Assembly (NCBI RefSeq): GCF_019249295.1
Contig: NZ_JAESDH010000007.1
Span: forward strand, 1 to 64,000
DNA from: Alteromonas antoniana
Lineage (GTDB): Bacteria; Pseudomonadota; Gammaproteobacteria; Enterobacterales; Alteromonadaceae
Length of the DNA stretch: 64,000 bases
Reading direction: 5' to 3'
The position numbers and the translations under genes were made by a program. Under the pieces are notes generated by a model that was not told the origin of the DNA, did not search any database, and was given only the letters and a program-made list of their open reading frames with translations. This document shows, piece by piece, positions 41,802 to 53,246 of the stretch; position 1 is the first letter of the stretch, and every line of letters begins with the position of its first letter.

Positions 41802-42653
41802 CTATTCGTTGCGCTTCTCGTAGCGAGAGCCGCGCAGCGTATCTTTAACCCGTTTCAAATTCTCACGGAACTTGTTGCCCCGGCGCAGTGTAAAACCGGT
41901 TGCCAGTACATCAATCAGTGTCAGTTGCGCGATTCGGCTGGCCATTGGCATGTACATGTCGGTGTCTTCGGGAACCTCAAGCGACAGCACGTAGCTGCAT
42001 TCCTGCGCCAACGGGCTCTCTGCTGAGGTGATACCCACTACGGTTGCATCATTCATGCGCGCTATCTGCGCGATCTCTACCAGGCTTTTGGTGCGTCCGG
42101 TATGAGAGATCAGTACCACCACATCGCCGTCAGAGCAGTTCATGCAACTCATACGTTGCATCAGGATATCTTCGAAATACACTACCGGCACATTGAAGCG
42201 GAAAAATTTGTTCAATGCATCGTGAGCGACAGACGCGGATGCCCCTAAGCCGAAGAAGGATATTTTCTGTGCCTGGGTAAGCAAATCGACAACCCGGTTA
42301 ACGATATTGACGTCAATGGACTGCCTGGCCACTTCAAGCGACGCCATGGTCGATTCAAAAATTTTGTTCGTATATTCTTCAGGACCATCCTGCTCATCGA
42401 CGTGGCGGTTTACATAGGGCGTGCCATTTGCAAGGCTTTGCGCCAGATGTAGTTTGAAGTCAGGATAGCCTTTTGTATCCAGGCGACGACAAAACCGGTT
42501 CACGGTAGGCTCGCTTACATCCGACATTTTTGCGAGGGTTGCTATACTCGAATGGATGGCAGTTTGCGGATTTGACAGAATAACTTCTGCTACTTTGCGC
42601 TCTGACTTACTGAATACAGCTTTATTTTGGGTGATTTTTTCTAATATATTCAT
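41802..42653 (-). CDS. hexR: HexR, RpiR-family regulator of central carbon metabolism
   Basis: HexR represses or activates sugar-catabolism genes and responds to 2-keto-3-deoxy-6-phosphogluconate, the Entner-Doudoroff intermediate. The 283-residue product has an N-terminal RpiR helix-turn-helix (SERKVAEVILSNPQTAIHSS, then MSDVSEPTVNRFCRRL) and a C-terminal SIS sugar-phosphate domain (ISFFGLGASASVAHDALNKF, VLISHTGRTKSLVEIAQIA). It stands between pykA and the divergent zwf operon, and a palindrome before its own start suggests autoregulation. Confidence 0.95.
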   Translation of the reverse strand: MNILEKITQNKAVFSKSERKVAEVILSNPQTAIHSSIATLAKMSDVSEPTVNRFCRRLDTKGYPDFKLHLAQSLANGTPYVNRHVDEQDGPEEYTNKIFESTMASLEVARQSIDVNIVNRVVDLLTQAQKISFFGLGASASVAHDALNKFFRFNVPVVYFEDILMQRMSCMNCSDGDVVVLISHTGRTKSLVEIAQIARMNDATVVGITSAESPLAQECSYVLSLEVPEDTDMYMPMASRIAQLTLIDVLATGFTLRRGNKFRENLKRVKDTLRGSRYEKRNE

Positions 42654-42735
42654 ACGGATATAGCGTTTAGTAGAGTATTATGTGCGCCTTGTTCGGTAGA
42701 TAGTCTACTGAAAGTGACAGTGGTGACAAGAAAAA

Positions 42736-42750
42736 TGTAATTTTTTGACA
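42736..42750. promoter_or_regulatory. Candidate HexR operator, hexR
   Basis: TGTAATTTTTTGACA matches the operator pattern with one weaker arm. It lies 83 bp upstream of the hexR start and suggests autoregulation. Confidence 0.55.
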
Positions 42751-42818
42751 TTTTTAATTTCGTTTTTCCCTCGTCAACACTCAAAAATCATCAAATAAAA
42801 TATGAAATACGGCAAAGT

Positions 42819-42833
42819 TGTAATTTTACTACA
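42819..42833. promoter_or_regulatory. Candidate HexR operator, zwf operon
   Basis: TGTAATTTTACTACA is a near-palindrome about 95 bp upstream of zwf, between zwf and hexR. Confidence 0.75.
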
Positions 42834-42927
42834 TTTGGTGTTAACTATGTGCTAACAACCAATCAGTAGCCGTTGCCTGGAACGAACTAAAACCACGTTA
42901 CTGTTATTATTAAGAAGGTCGACGAAT

Positions 42928-44421
42928 ATGGTAGTGGATAACTCCTACGAACCCTGTGATTTTGTGCTGTTTGGCACAATGGGGGATCTCTCACGGCGCA
43001 AGCTGTTGCCGTCTCTGTACCAACTTGAAAAAGCGGAACTCATCCATCCCGATACCATGATTATTGGTGTGGCACGTCAGGAGATGACGGTTGATGAGTA
43101 CGTAAGTGAAGTAAAAGCGAATATCGAGAAGTTTGGTGGCGCTGAACTTTGCGAAGACACCTGGTCACGCCTTAAAGCCCGACTGGATTATGTTTGTGTC
43201 GATATGAAAGATGTCGAGAGCTACAAACAGTTCGACGAACATGTTGACCCGAGTCGCACCATGGTTTGCTATCTGGCTACGCCGCCGGCAATTTACGGTG
43301 ATATCTGTCGTGGTCTCCATGGCTGCAAAATTATCGACTCAAGTGTACGCGTTGTGCTGGAAAAGCCAATTGGTCACGATTTGGAGTCGTCGAAAATCAT
43401 CAACAATCAGGTTGCTGAGTTCTTTGACGAGAAACAGATTTACCGTATCGACCATTACCTTGGTAAAGAAACGGTGCTTAACCTGGTAGCGCTGCGTTTC
43501 GCTAACTCTATTTTCGCGACAAACTGGGATCATAACTGTATTGACCATGTTCAGATCAGCGTTGCTGAGTCTGTCGGTATCGAAGGCCGCTGGGGTTACT
43601 TCGATGACGCCGGTCAGATGCGCGACATGGTGCAAAACCACTTGCTTCAGATATTGTCTCTGGTTGCGATGGAGCCGCCCACAACCCTCGATGCTGATAA
43701 TATTCGTGACGAGAAGCTGAAAGTGCTTAAAGCGTTGCGTCCAATTAATGCGTCTAATGTGAGTGACGTGACGGTGCGCGGACAGTACACCTCTGGCTTC
43801 GTGAAAGGCGAAGAAGTACCAGGGTATCTTGAGGAAGAAGACGCCAATACGCAGAGTAAAACTGAAACGTTTGTTGCGATCAAAGCCGAAATTGATAACT
43901 GGCGCTGGGCTGGGGTGCCGTTTTACCTGAGAACCGGTAAACGTATGCCAACCAAAGTCAGTGAAGTTGTCATTTACTTTAAGCGTCAGCCGCACAATTT
44001 GTTCGGCGACAGCTTCAAAAACCTGCCACCGAATAAACTGGTAATCCGACTGCAGCCAGATGAAGGCGTCGAAATTACCGTTATGAATAAAGTGCCTGGG
44101 CTGACCAGTTCCGGCTCTATGGATTTGCAAAAGTCAAAGCTGAACCTGAGTTTGTCTGAAGCATTTGGTGACGAGCGAATTCCAGACGCCTATGAAAAGC
44201 TGCTGTTAGAAGTGATGCTGGGTAACCAGGCGCTGTTCGTCCGTCGTGATGAAATTGAACAGGCATGGAACTGGGTTGACTCAATTCTTGAAGCATGGAA
44301 AAACACCAACGAGCCGCCAGAGCCTTATCAGGCAGGTACATGGGGGCCGGTAGACTCAATTGGTCTGCTGGCACGAGCAAACCGTAGCTGGTATGAAAGC
44401 AAACAGGTGAAAAAGAAATAA
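42928..44421 (+). CDS. zwf: Glucose-6-phosphate 1-dehydrogenase
   Basis: Zwf oxidises glucose-6-phosphate to 6-phosphogluconolactone and is the first enzyme of both the Entner-Doudoroff and oxidative pentose phosphate routes. The 497-residue product has the NADP fold FGTMGDLSRRKLLPSLY and the substrate signature RIDHYLGKETVLNL (173 onward). It is the first gene of zwf-pgl-edd-glk-eda; its stop overlaps the pgl start by one base. Confidence 0.97.
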   Translation: MVVDNSYEPCDFVLFGTMGDLSRRKLLPSLYQLEKAELIHPDTMIIGVARQEMTVDEYVSEVKANIEKFGGAELCEDTWSRLKARLDYVCVDMKDVESYKQFDEHVDPSRTMVCYLATPPAIYGDICRGLHGCKIIDSSVRVVLEKPIGHDLESSKIINNQVAEFFDEKQIYRIDHYLGKETVLNLVALRFANSIFATNWDHNCIDHVQISVAESVGIEGRWGYFDDAGQMRDMVQNHLLQILSLVAMEPPTTLDADNIRDEKLKVLKALRPINASNVSDVTVRGQYTSGFVKGEEVPGYLEEEDANTQSKTETFVAIKAEIDNWRWAGVPFYLRTGKRMPTKVSEVVIYFKRQPHNLFGDSFKNLPPNKLVIRLQPDEGVEITVMNKVPGLTSSGSMDLQKSKLNLSLSEAFGDERIPDAYEKLLLEVMLGNQALFVRRDEIEQAWNWVDSILEAWKNTNEPPEPYQAGTWGPVDSIGLLARANRSWYESKQVKKK

Positions 44422-45113
44422 TGGCATTAACGATTGAATCTTACGATACACCGGATGCACTGACTGAAGCCTTCGCATCAACCCTGACTTCTATTCTGAA
44501 AACCGGTATTCAGACACGAGGACGCGCGTCTCTCGTCGTCAGTGGTGGACGTACGCCACTGGCCTTATTCAAGCTGCTTAGTAATGCGGATCTGGACTGG
44601 AGTAAAGTGGATGTTACGCTGGCTGATGAGCGTTGGGTAAACGAAGACGACGATGCCAGTAACACGCAACTTGTGAAACAGAATCTGCTTCAGAATAAAG
44701 CCGCAGCAGCGCATTTCGTTGAGTTAAAAGCCGACCATGCGGATGCCAATGAAGGGATTAATGAAGCCGAATCTAACATTGCCAGTATGGCCCAGCCATT
44801 CGATGCGCTGATTCTGGGAATGGGCGAAGACGGTCATACCGCCTCATTGTTTCCGTGTTCAGAGCAGGTGCAGGATGGGCTGGATATGAATAGCGGCAGA
44901 ACCTGTATTGCCGTTACACCAACCACTGCACCACACCAGCGCATATCGATGACGCTTCCTACGTTGCTGAATAGCCGCAATATCTTTTTGCACCTGACCG
45001 GCGAACGTAAAAAAGAGGTGCTGACGGAAGCCCTGGAAAATTCCACCGAAGCGCAAAAACCCATCACTGCAGTTATCAACCGTGCACCGGTTACACTGAT
45101 GTGGGCGCCATAG
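44421..45113 (+). CDS. pgl: 6-phosphogluconolactonase
   Basis: Pgl (SOL type) hydrolyses 6-phosphogluconolactone. The 230-residue product has LVVSGGRTPLALFKLL, VTLADERWVNEDD, and DALILGMGEDGHTASLFP, the three typical blocks of the family. The start overlaps the zwf stop by one base, so translation is coupled; edd follows after nine bases. Confidence 0.96.
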   Translation: MALTIESYDTPDALTEAFASTLTSILKTGIQTRGRASLVVSGGRTPLALFKLLSNADLDWSKVDVTLADERWVNEDDDASNTQLVKQNLLQNKAAAAHFVELKADHADANEGINEAESNIASMAQPFDALILGMGEDGHTASLFPCSEQVQDGLDMNSGRTCIAVTPTTAPHQRISMTLPTLLNSRNIFLHLTGERKKEVLTEALENSTEAQKPITAVINRAPVTLMWAP

Positions 45114-45122
45114 GAGACTATT

Positions 45123-46952
45123 ATGAACTCGCAATTAGCTGAAATCACTCAGCGTATCATTGAACGAAGCAAAGACACGCGTAAAGCGTATCTGGACAAA
45201 ATTGAAAACGCCCGTCGCGAAGGACCACACCGTGGTGTGTTATCGTGCGGAAACCTGGCACACGGTTTTGCCGCTTGCGGCACAGAAGATAAATCTGACC
45301 TGCGTTCAATGACAAAAGCCAACGTCGGTATTGTGTCGGCGTATAACGATATGTTGTCTGCGCATCAGCCCTATGAAACGTATCCGGCGCTGATTAAAGA
45401 CGCCGTAAAAGAAGTTGGCAGTGTCGCGCAATTCGCCGGCGGAGTGCCGGCCATGTGTGACGGGGTAACGCAAGGTCAGAAAGGGATGGACCTGAGTCTG
45501 ATGAGTCGCGATGTTATCGCTATGGCATCGGCTGTTGCCTTATCTCACAACATGTTTGATTCGGCAGTGATGCTGGGCATTTGCGACAAAATCGTCCCGG
45601 GGCTGCTAATGGGCGCGCTGAGCTTCGGTCACCTGCCAACGGTTTTCATCCCTGCCGGCCCCATGCCATCAGGGTTACCGAATAAAGAAAAAGCCCGTGT
45701 TCGTCAGGCTTATGCCGAGGGCAAAGTCGGTCGTGAAGAGCTGCTTGAAGCAGAATCGCAGTCTTACCATTCAGCCGGTACCTGCACCTTCTATGGTACC
45801 GCCAACTCTAATCAGCTGGTTGTTGAAATGATGGGGCTGCATCTGCCTGGCTCGTCGTTTGTTAACCCAGGTACGCCTCTGCGTGACGCGTTAACCAAGG
45901 CCGCAGCGGTACAGGCAACACGTCTGACAGACTTAGGCGAAAACTACACGCCTATTGGTCATATTGTTGATGCTAAAGCGCTGGTAAACGGGCTTGTGGG
46001 CTTGCTGGCAACCGGCGGTTCAACAAACCATACCATGCATCTTATTGCGGTCGCGCGCTCAGCGGGTTACATCATCAACTGGGATGATTTCTCTGAAATC
46101 TCCAATGCGGTGCCGCTGCTTACGCGTATTTATCCTAACGGTTCGGCTGACATCAATCACTTCACTGCCGCGGGCGGTATGGCACTGTTGATGAAGCAGC
46201 TGCTGGATGCCGGATTGCTGCATAATGATGTAACTACCATTTGTGGTAAAGGGCTGGACAACTACACCAAAGAGCCGTTCCTGAATGACGGCGTGCTGGA
46301 GTGGCGTGACGGACCGACGGAGTCGCTGGACAAAGAGGTGCTGGCGCCAGTTGACACGCCGTTTAAGCCAGATGGTGGCCTGAGTGTATTGCAGGGCAAC
46401 CTGGGCCGTGCCGTAATCAAAACCTCGGCGTTGCGTACACCGCATTGCCACATAAAGGCTCCGGCTGTAGTTTTTGAAGATCAGTTTGAGCTTGATGAAG
46501 CGTTCAAATCTGGTGAGCTCGATAAAGATTGCATTGTTGTCGTTCGCTTCCAGGGACCTTCAGCGATCGGCATGCCAGAGCTGCACCGCCTGACACCACC
46601 ACTGGGCGTGCTGCAGGATCGCGGTTTTAAAGTTGCTCTGGTAACTGATGGCCGTATGTCTGGCGCATCAGGCAAAGTACCAGCAGCCATTCATGTTACT
46701 CCTGAAGCCTTCAAGGGCGGGTTGCTGTGCAAAGTCGAAAACGGTGACATGATTGAGCTTGATACCAAGACAGGTGCACTGACGCTGCTGGTTGACGAAG
46801 ACACGCTGAATGCGCGTGAACCACGTGCCGCGGATATCGGTCATCACCAGATCGGTATGGGCCGTGAAATGTTTGCCGGCATGCGTGCTGTGCTGACAGG
46901 TGCCGAAGAAGGTGCATGCTCGTTGTTTGTTGAGCAGGAGCAAAAGCTATGA
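45123..46952 (+). CDS. edd: Phosphogluconate dehydratase
   Basis: Edd removes water from 6-phosphogluconate to give KDPG. The 609-residue product is an IlvD/Edd-type iron-sulfur dehydratase: [57 protein letters not shown] and the C-terminal [20 protein letters not shown]. The stop overlaps the glk start by four bases (ATGA). Confidence 0.97.
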   Translation: MNSQLAEITQRIIERSKDTRKAYLDKIENARREGPHRGVLSCGNLAHGFAACGTEDKSDLRSMTKANVGIVSAYNDMLSAHQPYETYPALIKDAVKEVGSVAQFAGGVPAMCDGVTQGQKGMDLSLMSRDVIAMASAVALSHNMFDSAVMLGICDKIVPGLLMGALSFGHLPTVFIPAGPMPSGLPNKEKARVRQAYAEGKVGREELLEAESQSYHSAGTCTFYGTANSNQLVVEMMGLHLPGSSFVNPGTPLRDALTKAAAVQATRLTDLGENYTPIGHIVDAKALVNGLVGLLATGGSTNHTMHLIAVARSAGYIINWDDFSEISNAVPLLTRIYPNGSADINHFTAAGGMALLMKQLLDAGLLHNDVTTICGKGLDNYTKEPFLNDGVLEWRDGPTESLDKEVLAPVDTPFKPDGGLSVLQGNLGRAVIKTSALRTPHCHIKAPAVVFEDQFELDEAFKSGELDKDCIVVVRFQGPSAIGMPELHRLTPPLGVLQDRGFKVALVTDGRMSGASGKVPAAIHVTPEAFKGGLLCKVENGDMIELDTKTGALTLLVDEDTLNAREPRAADIGHHQIGMGREMFAGMRAVLTGAEEGACSLFVEQEQKL

Positions 46953-47902
46953 GTGCCCAGTTCGTTGCTGATGTAGGCGGAACCAATATCCGTCTGGCAC
47001 GCGTCACCAGCGACGGTGTGGGCGATATAAAGAAATACATGTGCAATGACTTTGCCAGCATTGATCTGGCAATTTTGCAGTATTTTAAAGATATGCCGGC
47101 GTACTCGTTCACTCAGGGATGCATTGCTATCGCGTGTCCGGTTTTGGGCGACCAGGTTGTAATGACGAACCACAGCTGGGCATTTTCCCAGCAGGCGCTT
47201 CGTCAGCAACTGAAACTGGATGACCTTTACGTCATCAACGATTTCACTGCTGTGGCGCACTCACTTCCGGTGCTAAGCGGTGAGCAGGTCGTTCAGATAG
47301 GTGAGGGTCATGGCAAAGCCAATGGCAATATTGCTGTGTTTGGTCCGGGCACCGGTCTGGGGGTTGAGCACATTACTATGACCAGTTCTGGATGGCAGAC
47401 ACTGGATGGTGAGGGCGGTCACACCGACTTCGCACCGGTAGATGAAACCGATATTGTCGTGTGGCGTTATCTCCAAAACCAGTTTGGGCGGGCCTCAGCA
47501 GAAGAGGTGATGTCTGGTCGCGGTCTGTTAAACATTTATCGTGCACTGGCTGCGCATAATGGGATTGCGGCCGAACTGACAGAGCCTGCCCAGGTCACAG
47601 AAAAAGCGGTAGACGGCAGCTGCGATATTTGCGCGGCCACGTTAACCCAGTTTTGCCGAATCATGGGAAGTTTCGCCGGAAATCTGGCATTGAATATGGC
47701 GACTACGGGTGGGGTATTCATTGGCGGTGGTATCGCTAATCGTTTCACTGCCTTCCTGCAACGTAGTGATTTCCGCGCCCGGTTCGAAGCGAAAGGACAA
47801 ATGAAGCATTACGTCAAAGACATTCCCACTTATTTAATCGCTGAGCCGGATCACGGCCTTCTGGGTGCGTCAGCGTATTTACAACAACATATTGCGAGCT
47901 GA
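46949..47902 (+). CDS. glk: Glucokinase
   Basis: Glk phosphorylates glucose with ATP. The 317-residue product is of the bacterial Glk type: [16 protein letters not shown] near the start, [42 protein letters not shown], and [13 protein letters not shown]. It overlaps edd by four bases and eda follows three bases later, so it belongs to the same operon. Confidence 0.96.
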   Translation: MSAQFVADVGGTNIRLARVTSDGVGDIKKYMCNDFASIDLAILQYFKDMPAYSFTQGCIAIACPVLGDQVVMTNHSWAFSQQALRQQLKLDDLYVINDFTAVAHSLPVLSGEQVVQIGEGHGKANGNIAVFGPGTGLGVEHITMTSSGWQTLDGEGGHTDFAPVDETDIVVWRYLQNQFGRASAEEVMSGRGLLNIYRALAAHNGIAAELTEPAQVTEKAVDGSCDICAATLTQFCRIMGSFAGNLALNMATTGGVFIGGGIANRFTAFLQRSDFRARFEAKGQMKHYVKDIPTYLIAEPDHGLLGASAYLQQHIAS

Positions 47903-47905
47903 ATT

Positions 47906-48550
47906 ATGACAACAAATTGGAAAATATCTCCAGCCGAGATTTTTGCAGCGGGGCCCGTTGTGCCGGTACTGGTTATCAACGACGTCGAAAAAGCAGTTCC
48001 GCTGGCAAAAGCGCTTATGGCTGGCGGCATTAAAGTGTTGGAAGTCACGCTTCGCACTCCTGTGGCAATTGATGTTATTAGCACTATTGCGAAGGAAGTG
48101 CCTGATGCACTGATTGGTGCCGGTACGGTGACCAATGCGCAACAGTTAAAAGCGGTTACCGATGCCGGTGCTAAATTTGCCATCAGCCCGGGCATGACCG
48201 CAGATTTGCTGAAAGCCGGAATGGATGGCGATATTCCGTTAATTCCTGGTATTTCCTCGACTTCTGACCTGATGAAAGGAAAGGATGCGGGCTATACCCA
48301 CATGAAGTTTTTCCCGGCAGAAGCGTCTGGTGGTGTGAAAGCCATTAAATCGATTTCAGGTCCATTCCCGGACGTGACATTCTGTCCAACCGGCGGCATT
48401 GGTCCGGGTAACTTTAAAGAGTATCTGGCCCTTCCCAATGTGAAATGTGTTGGCGGTTCGTGGATTGCACCGGATGATGCCATAAATGAAGGTGATTGGG
48501 ACAGAATCACGCAGTTAGCTAAAGACGCTGTTGACGGAGCCTCTGCATAG
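47906..48550 (+). CDS. eda: KDPG aldolase
   Basis: Eda splits 2-keto-3-deoxy-6-phosphogluconate into pyruvate and glyceraldehyde-3-phosphate, the last Entner-Doudoroff step. The 214-residue class I aldolase has Glu46 (EVTLRTP) and the Schiff-base Lys134 ([13 protein letters not shown]), matching Glu45 and Lys133 of E. coli, and the phosphate site [11 protein letters not shown]. It is the last gene of the operon; a terminator follows. Confidence 0.97.
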   Translation: MTTNWKISPAEIFAAGPVVPVLVINDVEKAVPLAKALMAGGIKVLEVTLRTPVAIDVISTIAKEVPDALIGAGTVTNAQQLKAVTDAGAKFAISPGMTADLLKAGMDGDIPLIPGISSTSDLMKGKDAGYTHMKFFPAEASGGVKAIKSISGPFPDVTFCPTGGIGPGNFKEYLALPNVKCVGGSWIAPDDAINEGDWDRITQLAKDAVDGASA

Positions 48551-48599
48551 TGTCAGTAACAAGCCCGGTATCTTAACGACGCTGTGGTTTGTATTATTT

Positions 48600-48637
48600 A
48601 AAAGCCCGGATAACGTCCAACGTTTCCGGGCTTTTTT
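48600..48637 (+). terminator. Terminator of the zwf-eda operon
   Basis: AAAGCCCGGA pairs with TCCGGGCTTT around an inner short stem and is followed by T residues. Confidence 0.92.
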
Positions 48638-48692
48638 GTCTGTGCTGACCGGCACATGAGGTTTGCGATATCCGACGCATCAATGCCGGTAT

Positions 48693-49550
48693 CTAGTTGG
48701 GCAGGCCACTTACCGTCTGGGTCATCGTATGGCTCTTGCCTGGCTCAATGGTAACGCCTTTAGTACATGCCGTTTCCACACATAGCATGTGCGTATAACC
48801 AAATGCGTCCATATCAGACATGGTGGCAGCGCCCCGCCACGGGTTCCAAATCACGATTGAGTCATGACCCTGCGACTGTACTTCAGTGACAGGGCGATTT
48901 TCACTGTTCAGCGTGATGGCGTTTATGGGCTCTAAATGAATGCGATCTGTCTCGCCCGTAAATGTATAAGGGGAGGGCGTATCCAGCACGGCCCAGTGTT
49001 GCAGTTTATCTTTGTATTGCCCGGTAACTCCTTCCAGCGATGCTTTGTTGATATCTGGTACGGCAAAATAGCTGTGAAGTGCCTGATTATAAGTGAAAGG
49101 TACAACCCCGGTGTTCTCAGTCTTCAGTGATACGGAAAGCCGTTCGCCAAACACGACAGTGAGACTGACTTTACAGTCAAACTCAAAGCCGTCTCCTCTG
49201 GTGAAAGAAGGAGTGAGCACGATGCGTGTACCGTCTTCGATGTCTTCTGATGACTTAAGTTGCCATACCTGAGTGCGCAAAAAACCATGAGAGGGCAGCT
49301 CGCCTTTCTCTTTGCCATGGTCATCACTAAACCAGGGCCAGCAAACAGGGATGCCGCCACGAATGGGCCTTTCGCCATTTAAAAAGGCGTGAGGACTAAG
49401 CCAAAGCCGTTCTATATTGTCATGTTTTGGAGTAAAAGAGAGCACATGCCCTCCATACAGACTAATCCGCCCGGACGAAAACGGGTTATCAATATCCAGA
49501 AACGTTATTCCCTGTGATTCATTCACGGTAACGCTGCTCGCGATGGTCAT
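48693..49550 (-). CDS. Aldose/D-hexose-6-phosphate 1-epimerase (mutarotase)
   Basis: The enzyme interconverts alpha and beta forms of hexose-6-phosphates. The 285-residue product of the YeaD type has NPFSSGRISLYGGHVLSF, the substrate region GERPIRGGIPVCWPWF, TYNQALHSYFAVPDI, and the C-terminal DAFGYTHMLCVETACT. The ATG at 49550 is used, with GGGAG before it; eleven extra upstream codons are unlike the family. It lies downstream of gapA on the same strand, beyond a terminator; in E. coli yeaD is also next to gapA. Confidence 0.93.
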   Translation of the reverse strand: MTIASSVTVNESQGITFLDIDNPFSSGRISLYGGHVLSFTPKHDNIERLWLSPHAFLNGERPIRGGIPVCWPWFSDDHGKEKGELPSHGFLRTQVWQLKSSEDIEDGTRIVLTPSFTRGDGFEFDCKVSLTVVFGERLSVSLKTENTGVVPFTYNQALHSYFAVPDINKASLEGVTGQYKDKLQHWAVLDTPSPYTFTGETDRIHLEPINAITLNSENRPVTEVQSQGHDSIVIWNPWRGAATMSDMDAFGYTHMLCVETACTKGVTIEPGKSHTMTQTVSGLPN

Positions 49551-49666
49551 AGCGACTCCCTGCAAAAACGGTTTCAATGACAAATACGGAGCAAATGACA
49601 GTTTCGCTCTGTGTTTCGGAGAATAAAATTCACCCGTGGAATTGCATTCTCATTGTGCACTGAAAT

Positions 49667-49699
49667 AAAAAAAGGTGCGATAAAAAATCGCACCTTTTT
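49667..49699. terminator. Terminator between gapA and the mutarotase gene
   Basis: AAAAAGGTGCGA and TCGCACCTTTTT form a perfect stem, ending gapA on the minus strand. Confidence 0.9.
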
Positions 49700-49735
49700 A
49701 AGTATTTAGCACAGCAAATGCTGAAGCTTTTACGC

Positions 49736-50881
<1,146 letters not shown>

Positions 50882-50969
50882 TCAACAATAATGTTAAAAA
50901 TTTGTACGTTGGCCATCAGACCCCGTTGGGTTCCATGAGCGACAACTTTAAAACAGGAATAACAACACT

Positions 50970-53168
50970 ATGACGAAAAACGTTCTGCAGACATTGGTAG
51001 AGATGCGGGGCATTGAGAGCCAATACGTCGATGCCTGGGGCAAACCTGCTACCATCGCAGAGTCGAGCAAAGCGAAGTTGCTGAATACACTGGGTTACGA
51101 CACCTCCAGTGAGGAGGCAATCCATCATCAGCTTTCCGAAGAAGCCAGAAAAATCTGGTTGTCCCCGTTAAACCCGGTCCAGGTTAACCGTGAAGCCGAT
51201 AACATTCAGTTAACAGTTCGATTGCCAATTGACCTGGTTAATGATGAATACGTGTTTACTGTGACAACGGATTCGAGTGAGCAGTTCACTCACACGTTTA
51301 CGCCGGTAGATGAGGAATTATTACAGGCAGCGCAATTAGACGATGTGGAGTTTCAGGAATATGTTGTCGCGTTTCCCCATGCATTGCCACTTGGCTACCA
51401 TACGTTGCGGTTAGAAGCTGACGGTGACGAGCTCGCGTCGATGCGTCTGATTGTGGCGCCTGATGCGTGCTATACGCCAGACGTGATTAAGCAGGGTAAG
51501 AAAATCTGGGGGTTGAGCGTACAGCTTTACTGTGTCCGCAGTGAAGCGAACTGGGGAATTGGAGACTTTTCCGATCTTACGCAACTGATTAACCGCGCCT
51601 CGGAGGTGGGAGCTGACTTTATCGGTCTGAATCCGATTCATGCGTTGTATCCTGCTAACCCGGACGCATGTTCTCCGTACGGCCCGTCATCTCGCCGCTG
51701 GTTGAATTACCTGTATATCGACGTGACGAAAATTGATGGCTATCAGGACGCGTCGGTTCAGGAGATTGTGAGCAGCGAGGCTTTCAAAGCGCAGCTCGAA
51801 CATGTGCGCAGCGTCGACTATGTTGATTACGATGGCGTTTCGGCACTCAAACTTCAGGCGCTCAAAGCCGTATTTGACGTGTATAACGCTCAATACCTGA
51901 GCAAAAACACGAAACAGAACCGCGCCTTTAAAGCCTTTGTTGAAGAAGGCGGTGAAAGTCTGGACATGCTGGCTGTGTACGATGCCTTGCAGGCGTCTCT
52001 CAAAGAGAAAGGGAAGGAATTTTGGGGATGGCCGGTATTTCCTGACAACCTGAAAAATTATCAGGATCCGGAAGTGGCCAAGTTCAAAAAAGCCAACAAA
52101 AAGCTGGTGAAGTTTTATTTGTTCCTGCAGTGGATGGCGGCCGAGCAAATGAAGCTGGCCAGCGACGCTGCTGAGAAGGCGGGAATGACCATTGGGGTTT
52201 ACCGTGACCTTGCGGTGGGTGTCAGTGAAGGTAGTGCCGAAATCTGGGGTAACAAAGATTTGTATTGCACCGGTGCCAGTGTGGGCGCGCCACCCGACAT
52301 TCTTGGGCCTCTGGGTCAGAATTGGGGCTTGCCACCGATGGATCCGAAAAAGCTGTATGAGCAGCAGTATCAGCCCATTATTGATTTATTCTCTGCCAAC
52401 ATGGCATCGTCAGGCGCGTTACGCATAGACCACGTGATGGCCTTGCTTCGGCTGTGGTGGGTAGTGAAAGGGGATCATGCCCGTGATGGTGGGTATGTTT
52501 ATTATCCGGTGGACGACTTACTGGGCATACTGGCGCTGGAAAGCCATCGCCACCAGAGTCTGGTAATTGGTGAAGATTTGGGGACTGTTCCTGAAGAAAT
52601 TCGTGCAAAACTGGCCGACAATGGTGTGCATTCCTATCGGGTATTCTTCTTTGAGCAGGCCGAGGACGGTGGTTTCTTTTCACCATCTCATTATCCTGAG
52701 CAATCGATGTCGACCCTGACAACCCACGATATGCCCACGCTGATTGGTTACTGGCATTGCCTTGACTTAGAATTAGGTAAGGAGCTTGGCCTGTATCCCA
52801 CCGAGGAAATTCTGAGTACGTTGTACAAAGACCGCCATGAAAACAAGCAGGAAATTCTAAATACCTTGCATGGCCATCATTCTGTTGATGACAGCGTGGG
52901 TCACGATGTGAATTATACCGGTATGACGCAGGCGCTGAATTACGGCATGCAGGTGCATATGGCAGGGGGCTCCAGTGCCTTACTGAGTCTGCAGTTAGAA
53001 GACTGGTTGCAGATGGACAAGCCGGTGAATGTACCTGGCACGTTCAATGAGTATCCGAACTGGCGTCGAAAACTCAGTCAAAATCTTGAGGCGATTTTCA
53101 CCAACCGTGATATTGTCGAATTAGCAGGATCACTGTCGCAGGCGAGGAAAAATGCCAGCACAAACTAA
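50970..53168 (+). CDS. malQ: 4-alpha-glucanotransferase (amylomaltase)
   Basis: MalQ moves glucan chains between maltodextrins, releasing glucose. The 732-residue GH77 enzyme has an N-terminal domain of about 150 residues, then GLSVQLYCVRSEANWGIGDF, NPDACSPYGPSSRRWLNYLY, nucleophile region ALRIDHVMALLRLWW, acid/base region LVIGEDLGTVPEEIRAKL and TTHDMPTLIGYW. AGGA precedes the start. glgB follows after a terminator, suggesting a glycogen or maltodextrin unit. Confidence 0.95.
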   Translation: MTKNVLQTLVEMRGIESQYVDAWGKPATIAESSKAKLLNTLGYDTSSEEAIHHQLSEEARKIWLSPLNPVQVNREADNIQLTVRLPIDLVNDEYVFTVTTDSSEQFTHTFTPVDEELLQAAQLDDVEFQEYVVAFPHALPLGYHTLRLEADGDELASMRLIVAPDACYTPDVIKQGKKIWGLSVQLYCVRSEANWGIGDFSDLTQLINRASEVGADFIGLNPIHALYPANPDACSPYGPSSRRWLNYLYIDVTKIDGYQDASVQEIVSSEAFKAQLEHVRSVDYVDYDGVSALKLQALKAVFDVYNAQYLSKNTKQNRAFKAFVEEGGESLDMLAVYDALQASLKEKGKEFWGWPVFPDNLKNYQDPEVAKFKKANKKLVKFYLFLQWMAAEQMKLASDAAEKAGMTIGVYRDLAVGVSEGSAEIWGNKDLYCTGASVGAPPDILGPLGQNWGLPPMDPKKLYEQQYQPIIDLFSANMASSGALRIDHVMALLRLWWVVKGDHARDGGYVYYPVDDLLGILALESHRHQSLVIGEDLGTVPEEIRAKLADNGVHSYRVFFFEQAEDGGFFSPSHYPEQSMSTLTTHDMPTLIGYWHCLDLELGKELGLYPTEEILSTLYKDRHENKQEILNTLHGHHSVDDSVGHDVNYTGMTQALNYGMQVHMAGGSSALLSLQLEDWLQMDKPVNVPGTFNEYPNWRRKLSQNLEAIFTNRDIVELAGSLSQARKNASTN

Positions 53169-53208
53169 TTTTTAGTGCTGACTGACCTACGCTATACACA
53201 GAAACATG

Positions 53209-53233
53209 AAGCCCGTGATACCACGGGCTTTTT
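53209..53233 (+). terminator. Terminator-like hairpin in front of glgB
   Basis: AAGCCCGTG and CACGGGCTT with a four-base loop, then T residues. It ends two bases before the glgB Shine-Dalgarno AGGAG (53236-53240), so malQ transcripts may be partly stopped. Confidence 0.85.
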
Positions 53234-53246
53234 ATAGGAGTAATGC

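Noticed and set aside
43339..44130. Long open frame antisense to zwf (263 codons)
   Set aside because: It lies fully inside a well-supported gene and has no coherent protein features.
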